A stretch of DNA of 64,000 nucleotides from Whitmania pigra (taxonomy: Eukaryota > Annelida > Clitellata > Hirudinida > Haemopidae). The stretch spans positions 144,001-208,000 of the forward strand of contig JAJTWR010000454.1 of assembly GCA_021613335.1 (NCBI GenBank). Reading direction: 5' to 3'. Below, in pieces: positions 55,871 through 64,000 of this stretch. Below the pieces are notes generated by a model. That model ran no database searches, was not told the origin of the DNA, and was given only the letters and a program-made list of their open reading frames with translations. The position numbers and the translations under genes are program-made. How positions within the stretch are numbered: the stretch's first letter is position 1; each line of letters begins with the position of its first letter.

Positions 55871-58494
55871 AGTCAACCTGTGTTTACAATGTGGTCAAAG
55901 CTCTCACCACTTTCTTTGACATGGTATGGTGTAGCAAAGACGATATAACGAATGTTTTTATTGGCGTAGGTAAATTATATTCGGAATTGTGTCGAGCGCT
56001 CCATTTCCGATCATCATGATTAACATGCACGAGGGTGACTTCTGATTGCATATGCAACATGTTGTCTTGAATATTCTATTCTCATTTTGTGTGGAGCCAC
56101 TTTACTCATTGCTATTATGAATTTGTAGCTCGTCTTAACACAACCTACGTACCACGTTTGCATGTTAAATCATCATTGCCTTTGATGACTGACAATAGAT
56201 TTGTTTTAGCTAGTCTTGGCACCTTCATTATAATATTCTTACGATGCATATTTATTTATTGGCAGTCCAGTGGACTTGATTTTACTGATGTTTCATTATA
56301 AAAACATTGGCTTATCAAAATAATTTCATGGGTAAATTTTCTGATTTTCATGAAAGCTTTGCATCAGAAATACTAAATACTACTTGTAATTTTTTGATAG
56401 ATTTCTGATTATAGTTATTTGGATAACCAATCTTTAATCCTATTCATTGTACGATCATCTGGTGATTTATTTATTCACAATCAAATCTGATTTGTTGTCA
56501 AACAGTTGTTGAAACGTCGTTCATTGGACGTGGAAAGGCTAAGCATACAACTTTATTTTGCTAACATCATTGTTACGCCTGGCCAAGCGTATCTTCGTGA
56601 CGCTTAACATATTGATTTGCCAGACACGTCATTAAGGTGGCCTCAAATCGTAGATTAGGTTGGCCTGTTTATATCCACTTCCTTTTTTCTATACATCAGG
56701 TAGTCTGTTTTTCTGAAAATAATTTACTGCACTAACTTATCCTGATTTAGTTTCGTTCGTCGTAGGAATCATTTTTAAATGTGCTTTCTTTTATTGCATT
56801 ATTTCCGTTTACAAGGTCTGGTTTTGTTTTCATTGTCTAGTCTCGTGCAGCTTGGAATTAAACGCTCTTGAGCATTTGGTGGGCACTTATTGCACCTGGT
56901 TTAACTTTTACAAAACATACGATGCCTACGTTCCATAAACCCACATTAAAACATTAGGTGACCTGCCGACTTTGTTTGGTTGACTTTTTATTGTGGCTGT
57001 CATCAGAAATCCTAACAACTTACATCTATGTCGTTATCATAATTTGATTACTTATTATTTGTTTATCTTGTAATCATTCTCTTGATGGCATAGCACATTA
57101 AGTGAGTAACGAAAGACTGGAGCAATTCCAAATGTCAGGCAAATTATTAAAATCTAGCAGAGGATAATTTTATAAGAAGCTCGCAGACATTTTTTGAGCG
57201 ACGCATCAATGGCAATTATGGTCTCGTCTTCCTTTCTTTCGTTTACCTTTGCTATTTTTAGATAAATTTTTTTGTGGTGGTTTTGATTTTTAAAAATGAC
57301 TTCATTAATCTTGTAAGATTGCAGAGGGGATCAATCTCAAGCTCACTTAACTGTAACACCCACGCTCTACTAAAAAATTAATGTTCCGAGCAGTATCTCG
57401 GGGGAGTTGTACTCGAGCAAAGTCCAAGGGATTTCACTGAGGAGAGGAGCCTTCAATCTTTTGAAATTGACAATTCTCTAAGGGACGTACCCCTTTCTGT
57501 TAAATACGTTAACTGGAGAACTAATAGCTATCTTTTTTTTAAATATAAAGTAATATATATTTATCATTTTGTGTAAAAAGCATTAATAATTTTTACTTAT
57601 TACTCTCATTTATGCTGTTGATGACCTGCATATCAAAACCATCCATTGTCACCTTCCACCACTAAAACATTTAAATCCTCTTTAATATTCTTATAATTAT
57701 AATATACTGTCATTCTTTTGGGCATTTGCAACTAAACTTTGCATTACGCTGTACCATTACTGTTATTATAAGCAAGCTGATAGTGTAACTAGCTCTAGAA
57801 AACTGACGCAATGGCAGGTTCTGTAATAAAGCAAAACACAGTGGTCGATGTTGTTTTTGGTGACCTACTCGATTTTCCATTGCCAACGAATGATTCAGTC
57901 ACGCATCCCAAAAAACACTTTTGCAGACGAGCATGAAAAGTCAACAATTAAAGACAGAAATGCAAGTAATAACTTGAAAGACTTGTAATAAATATTAGTA
58001 ATTAAATCTAAATAATTTAACGCATCACGGTCCTGTGTTTAGCACGATTTTTTATATAAAAATAGTAATTTAGGATAGAGCAGAGCAATTCTGGAAGACA
58101 ATGATCAGGTAAATAAAATTGCCTCAAAATTACCTTTTAAAATGTATACAATTGCGCTGCCAGTAACCTTAGAATGCAATTAAAATTAATTTTTAGTGAT
58201 TTAGTAGCAGATAGCATTTAAAGCAGATTAATGCATATTTCGCACTTGTCTTTTGTCACCCTCCATGCCCAAACTGGAAAACATAGATTGGCCAGAATGT
58301 AGACTGCTAACTACATCTAACTCAATAAATAGCAATATGTTGTAATTGTTTGGTTCATTAAAGGAAATAAGACAAAGAATAAACTTGATGGGAATTCATT
58401 TGGCCATTTGACTGCCTAATCAGGAAGAACTGGGAGAATTCTACTATCTACCATCGTCACACTTCATTACATTACAATCATAAAGGTAGCATCC

Positions 58495-60753
58495 TCATAA
58501 TTGGGTTAATTTTCCATTGTAGTGGTCCTTTGGAGAGTTTTCCACCGGCAACTTTGGGGCAGTTGATATCGACAGCGGCAACGGTTTATTGCCCACAGCA
58601 TTGAACTTGCTGTACAAATAGAGAGATGCAATGACTAGAATTGTTCCCCCATAAAAGATGATTGTTGGCTGGAAGTTGAACAACACCATAGAAGCAAAGC
58701 ATGCCAGGATTATTGAGCCGCTCGTAGCAAATCCCTGACAGGAAAACAAAATTAGACGTTATTTCAATGAGCCAGGATGGAGGGTTTGTGTGGTTGGATC
58801 TCAAACACTTGACGATACATAAACGTATAAAAATCCAAATTGAATGAATTGAATAATGAGAAAATAGATCGAATGAGCCCGCGGAGCCAACCTTGAGAAT
58901 GTTGTCGGCATATTTGACCACCGCAGCGACCACGAGACCCCCGAGGGCAAGTAAAAACACCGTGAACCACACCATGACATCGTACCCAAAAAAAAAACCC
59001 TTCTCTGAAATCTCATGACCCTCCTTGACGTAGCAGACAGCCATTCCCAGGATGACGCCCAACGCCCCGAGCTGAACATTCCTGACGTAAACTGACTGAG
59101 GAGTGCTCTTGAGAAGTTTCTCAAAGTAGACGCCAGAAAAACCGGACAAGAAGCAGGCCATCACGACGGCAGAAAAACCCAAGAGCGGGCTCTGTTCGCG
59201 GGAAGAGACGCCCGAAGAGGAAGACGGATTTTGGACGGAGGCCGAGGGCAGTTGAACCAGAGCCACGCCTCCCATGAGAACCACTAAAGAGAACCATTGG
59301 ACTCCGCTGAGTTGTTTGCGAAGCATTATCACGCTGAACAGTGCCGTGGTAAGTAGCTTGAGCTGATAAGCTACCTACAAACAGTCGATCTGCAGTCATT
59401 TAGTTAGTCAATTACGAAGTAAATAAATTTCTGGTAACTGAAAAATGAATTGCCTGAAATTTAGCAGCTTCGAGATTAGTAGCAGCCACGTACAGAAGAT
59501 TGTTCTGTATGACGTAGAGGAAACCAGGCACCGAGACTTTTAGGCAATCCATGGGTTCGTGGAAAATATTCACCTTCAGATGCTCAATCCACTTTCTAAA
59601 CAAATGTCCACCAATTATTACTGCTGAGGACAATAAGCTTAGAAATTATGTAATATGTGTATGTATAAGCTTTTCTGAAAACAAAGTGTTCAAACAATCA
59701 ATCAATCAATCAATCAAATTAAACACTAATCCAACTTTTACCTAACCTGACAATGAACTTCTCCTGAACAAAAATTATGACGAGACAGGTGAGGCACTTG
59801 ACGAGCTCCGACATGCAGACAGCAGACGTTGAGAAGAACATATCGCCGGCTCTCGTCCGAACGTACCTCATCGTCAGAGTCTGGGTGGCATTCTGCACCA
59901 TCAGGGTAATAAGACTTGCCAGGGCAAGATAAGGATTGCTGCCCTTTCCATTTCCTGATGGAGAACCTAATTATTATGAGTAGTAAAGTTTGCTTTGTTT
60001 GCCAAATAACATGAATGTAGTAAATTTCTGTAATTCATTAAGATTAAATTAAAGTCTAAATTCTAAAGTAAATATATATTAATAATCCAAATACATAAAT
60101 TCCAAATCACCAGTTATTATAACTAAATCGTGATTGAGGTTTGATATAATTTTTAAAATGATGAGGATTATGGCAAAGATAATGTTCGAGCCAAAACAAC
60201 ACACTCTTTAAAACATGAAAACATAGTTACAAAGACAAGGGAAAAACATCAGAATGATAAAGCCAAGCAATATAGCCGTTAATATACTAACTTATATAGA
60301 CATAATTATATATCCATGTTAGCATGTATTAATAATTGTTGAAGTTGAAGTATTACATAAATTAGGTTGTTCCTATTCATTAAAAAATTATCATCAACGC
60401 TAACAGCCAGCAACCTTTATAAATTCATGAATTATAGGTTCTATGCTTTAAAATTCCAAAATTACCTTTCTTTTTCAATGTCATTATAATTCGAAACGTA
60501 TAAAAACAACCGACAGAGAGGCAGAAACGCAAAACCTCAGTCCGGGTTCGATGTCACGAAATATCTTAGTGCCTAATTGTGTTCATGTGCAATCAACCAT
60601 GCAAGCAGTCATTGAAGCATGATTATTCAATGTTAGTGAATATCACGTATTTTCAGTAGCTGAGTTCACTTTTAAAAAATCGGACGTATAAAATGTGAAC
60701 AACTTACCCTCTGTCTTGGCTGTCGACAGTCCGGTGACGCTACCGCCGTTCAT
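58495..60753 (-). CDS. SLC35A2: Golgi nucleotide-sugar transporter (UDP-galactose/UDP-GlcNAc type, SLC35A2/A3)
   Basis: An antiporter that carries UDP-sugar into the Golgi in exchange for UMP. Five exons: 60753-60708, 59966-59742, 59620-59454, 59374-58892, 58734-58495; phases close to 386 aa (human SLC35A2 393). Landmarks: TLMVQNATQTLTMRYVRTRA, VPGFLYVIQNNLLYVAATNL, AAKFQVAYQLKLLTTALFSV, GFSGVYFEKLLK, ALGGLVVAAVVKYADNILKG, and FATSGSIILACFASM. These define a ten-span transporter. Exon 3 ends CAG followed by GC, not GT: reading on to the next GT would insert five residues into one of the most conserved blocks, so a GC-AG intron is preferred. SLC35A2 is favoured over A3 by length only. A variable Ser-rich loop (SASVQNPSSSSGVSSREQ) sits mid-protein. 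Confidence 0.92.
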
Positions 60754-61589
60754 CGCCAAAAATAGCGGTGGTTCCGATTTGTTGTTATTTTCATGACCGG
60801 ATCGACATAGAAGTACTACACTGCAGTGTCAAATCAACAGAAAATTATTTTAGGTTTAAAATGAGAACAAAAAGATGTAGTTTTAATAGGCCTTACATTG
60901 TAATCGACAAATCCTTGCGCTTTGTTAGCGGGAGTTTTTTTCTCTTATGTCGTTCCTTTTTTTCCTTTCGATTCCAACTTGTACTGGTTTTGTGTTTCAA
61001 TAATAAAAGAAGGAAAAAAAAATTTATAATCACCCTCTCAGCATTATTAATTTGGTATCCAGTTTTTGATAATTTGGTGACATCCCCATTGACATTATCA
61101 ATAATTTGTAAGTACAAGAGGCTCTCTCAAAGCACTCAAGGCTCAAGTTAGAGTACCCGAAATTGGGACTCGAGTGCAAGGCTTTTACTTCCTCTAATAT
61201 AACATATCCATTGGTCAGTGTTGGCAAAGAATCAATTCCATCTAAACTAATTATATTTTTGCAGTAATTACAAGAAAACTTTCAGCTTCGACCCTATTAC
61301 CTTATATAAATTATGTAGAAAAAACCAGTTACACTTTAAAGTTTCCGAGATTGTTTGGTAAAACAAACTGGCGTGCAACTGTCAAGGATGCCAATTTAAA
61401 AATATTTGGTCCAAAAAAATTGCTAAGGAAGAACAAAACAGGCACCGACAATTTGCAATGAAACCATCACAGCAGGATGGAAATAAATAATGTTTTAAAC
61501 ATAAAAACTCGAGCCTAAATTGCATTTATATTGCGAATTCCACTTCAGAGGAGACTTGTCATAGTAGCAAAAGTAGTTTGAACTCGAGC
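60754..61589. other. Transporter upstream region and LDB 3'UTR
   Basis: Both flanking genes are on the minus strand. The part near 60754 should hold the transporter promoter and the far part the LDB 3'UTR. Plus-strand frames here (60768-61151) show no similarity. Confidence 0.5.
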
Positions 61590-64000
61590 TTAGCGTCTAT
61601 TGGCTTGGCCCGGTCCCGAAGGTTGGAGCTGATTGATCGACCCGACCGAGGGTTTGCAATCGACCGACAAATCGTCTCCGTCCACGGGAGGAGCTTTGTA
61701 TTGGGAATTCTCCAATCTAGAGATGAGTCTCTCGTCCTCCTCGCCCAATTCGCCGCCCATCAGCGTGGGCTCGCCGACGAGCATGACGTCTTGGACCAAT
61801 CCGTTCGCAGGAAAGATGGGACCGATGCCGCTTCCTATGTTGACGACGCCGTTGCTGTTGTTGGTGCTCGGAGATTTCTTGGCCTTGGAAACCATAGAAG
61901 GTGTTGGACTGGCAGGATTTCCAGATTTGTTGCCTCCGCTATTCGATGCCTGAGATTTTTTCTTCCTCCTTTTGGCGGCCGGCCTCGAAGTCTCTGGTAA
62001 CGATTTAACGATTTAAATTGTTAACGATTAACAATTTAAATAAATAATGACTTAACAGATTTGTGATAAAAAACTCGTCTATTATTCACCTGGTGGTGCA
62101 ACAATCCTCTGCCACTTTTGGAACAACGTTGTCTTCAGACAGTCCCTTGGGCTGAGACCATAGACTTTGTGTCTGCACATGAGCTCCTGCATCGGTTCCA
62201 GAATGACGCAGAGCTGCATGAGATTAATATTTCAATAAATAAAAAGTAACTTAGTGGTTCTCGCAATGTGTGAAGTTCTTAACACAAAGACCCATTACCA
62301 TATCTATGACGTAACATCAGATATCGAGAAAATTACCCTCAGTCTTGAAGTTCTGTTGGAACATTAATCTAATAACACGTTATAATCATAATACAGTGGA
62401 ACCTGGTTATGTCGCCAGCCTAGAGGTTTGTCAAAAAACTGCAGAACACACAATTAATTTAGTAATTATTGTTCAACAGTCAAATTCACCCTCAAGAAGT
62501 TGAGAGTGTTTTTGGTCAGACCCTGGCATGTTATGTTCTGAGACAACTGATCAGCTAATCCTGGGTCTTGCTGGGGGCAAAAAAAGTTTAAGTTTAAATC
62601 AGTCAAGTTTAAGCCATGTAATGTAATGTCTTTTCTATCTTAAAAGGGATTAAACAATTTCTATCTAAAGTGATTAAACAATTTCTATCTAAAGTGATTA
62701 AACAATTTCTGTCTTAAGTGATTAAATAATTTCATTGTGATATTGCAGTGATAATAATAAATGAATAATAAAAATATAACAAACAAACTTGGACAGACAG
62801 GACACTCCTAGGCACGAGCTCATGATGTTGTCTGGTCATGAAATGCCAGGACCTAATCCTCATGAGGTCATCGAAGGTGAATTCCAGCATCAGGTGACCG
62901 TCGGTAACGACCTTGAGGACAATAAAGAGAGAATGAGCACACAATTTCACGGAGGTGTCGTGATTTAAAGAGAAAATGTAAATCATATTCCCTATAAAAC
63001 ATAACCATTATAAGATGCTGATTCTGAGAGGTCAAACAGATCTTGAGACTACATAATTCATGAGTTTCTCATCAAATTATTAACATTAATTTCACACACT
63101 TTTTAAAAGGAACATAACTTAATTTGAAAATGTTAAAAATTACAGCTAATAAAAAACTTATATACGTTATATGCCTGAGCACAAACATTGTCAATTAACA
63201 TATTGAATTTAATTCAAACAACAGTGATAACCACGAACCTTTGTGAATACATTTTTTCCATGGTAGGAAACCATGTAGGCCTGTTCACAATCGAGGATAA
63301 TGGAGGTGTTTTGGAAAGATTCTTTGCAATACTTGAGGATGTAATAGATGTCAGTCACGCCACCCTCAAAAAGACTGCGGAAATATCTGGGAATGAGGCT
63401 CCTGCCGATGGCTGGATGGAAGTGCAGCGAGAGAAAAGAAAGGAAGAAGATTCATTTAATAGTTTTTACATTGATTAGCATGCTTTCATCCAAATTATCC
63501 ATCATTCTTTGCTTATTTTCTTTGTTTTGCTTTTTATATTTTTTAATGATTACATTACAATCTATGTAAAATATAATCACAATTATCCTAAATATACAAA
63601 ACTTCTTTGAATTCATGAAAACATTTGTAAGTAATTTTTAAATTTGGTCCAATCGGAGATGTACAAATTCCGAAAGATCTACTTACTGTATCTCTTAGGC
63701 CCATCTTCCAAAGTGAATGACAATGTCAGGATCGCATCATCCTCGAAGAATTCCGTGGCAAATGCATCCCACCACAAGTTGTCACTGTCCTGTTTGAGTT
63801 TATTAACATAATAAATTATGATTAGATGCACTTTGAAAAACCACTATTTTCATTAAATAGACGAATTTATGATTATTAATGCCAATAGAACTTTAGTTAA
63901 AATTTGTGAGATACCTCATTTGAATTATGAGATAATGACTTTGAGAGATATGCTTCAAAAATATTTATTTCGTAGAATATATACTCAATAAAAGCTAATC
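61590..64000 (-). CDS. LDB1: LIM domain-binding protein (LDB1/LDB2, Chip/CLIM), 3' part of gene
   Basis: A nuclear adaptor that dimerises and binds LIM-homeodomain and LMO proteins to bridge enhancers and promoters. Exons in coding order: 64000-63915 (cut by the window edge), 63789-63687, 63411-63239, 62911-62789, 62570-62490, 62213-62090, 61993-61590; all phases agree. The self-association domain is nearly invariant: NLWWDAFATEFFEDDAILTL, SLFEGGVTDIYYILK, LMLEFTFDDLMRIRSWHF, RLCVILEPMQELM and SPRDCLKTTLFQKWQRI (R-L spans an exon join). Then a nuclear-localisation cluster (AAKRRKKKSQ) and the LIM-interaction domain (VMLVGEPTLMGG, EEDERLISRLENSQY). The C-terminus ends GPGQANRR. LDB1 versus LDB2 is not decidable for an invertebrate single-copy gene. 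Missing: the 5' exons, right of the window. Confidence 0.96.
62394..62446 (+). mobile_element. Fragment of pogo-like MITE end
   Basis: CAGTGGAACCTGGTTATGTC and the following GCCAGCCTAG repeat the left end of the MITE at 49907 with few changes. A TA precedes it. No right end is evident, so this is a truncated or decayed copy in an LDB intron. Confidence 0.65.
62648..62743. repeat. 24-bp tandem repeat, four copies, in LDB intron
   Basis: Unit GATTAAACAATTTCTATCTA plus four bases, starting at 62648, 62672, 62696 and 62720, with slight divergence. Confidence 0.9.

Larger units (their letters stand above)
54797..58494. other. 3.7-kb gene-poor region
   Basis: This stretch separates the 3' ends of PPP1R37 (+) and the nucleotide-sugar transporter (-). 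It includes the PPP1R37 3'UTR (AATAAA near 55178), a (TTA)n tract, and a minisatellite at 55775-55870. Frames up to 85 codons occur near 55400-55845 and 56089-56301, but none shows similarity or splice-consistent neighbours. Confidence 0.5.

Noticed and set aside
59412..59453. Continuing transporter exon 3 to the next GT donor
   Set aside because: It would insert AIHFS into a block conserved from yeast to human; the GC donor restores the family sequence exactly.

Overview
This window is nuclear DNA of a non-vertebrate animal. It is AT-rich. The genes are split by many short introns (mostly about 60-400 bp), and they encode clearly metazoan proteins: an LDB/CLIM LIM-binding adaptor, a Neuralized-type NHR/SOCS protein, PPP1R37, cyclin C, PARP3, a RING-NHL protein and THAP zinc fingers. 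There are no bacterial operons, phage genes or CRISPR arrays. Intron phases were checked across every joined model, and seven recognised gene models close exactly in frame. I do not assign a species. Short introns, tRNA-type SINEs and acceptor-like sequence next to several start codons would suit a tunicate, sponge or similar invertebrate.

Layout, left to right: the 3' half of a PARP3-like gene (+, entering from the left edge); SSR2/TRAP-beta (-) and a YIPF1/2-type Golgi protein (+) sharing a divergent promoter; an unrecognised seven-exon gene (-); a small two-exon membrane protein (-) divergent from an intronless RING-NHL ubiquitin ligase candidate (+); a possible 66-aa tail-anchored microprotein (-); a giant 13-kb single-exon ORF (-, about 4,320 aa) of unknown function; cyclin C (+), divergent from that ORF; two intronless THAP/C2H2 paralogues pointing at each other with a SINE and a truncated CR1-like LINE between them; a 1,356-aa twin AT-hook protein (+); NEURL2 (-) divergent from PPP1R37 (+), whose introns carry a pogo-like MITE; an SLC35A2/A3 nucleotide-sugar transporter (-); and most of an LDB1/2 gene (-) leaving through the right edge.

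The genes do not form one pathway. SSR2, YIPF and SLC35A2/A3 act in the secretory pathway. PARP3, cyclin C, LDB, the THAP and AT-hook proteins and possibly the giant ORF are nuclear or chromatin candidates. NEURL2 and the RING-NHL protein are ubiquitin-ligase type. The most striking unexplained items are the giant acidic Asp/Ser/Asn-rich ORF, the orphan AT-hook and seven-exon proteins, and an unusual preference for T at intron position +3 in 5' splice sites (GTTGGT, GTTAGT and similar).
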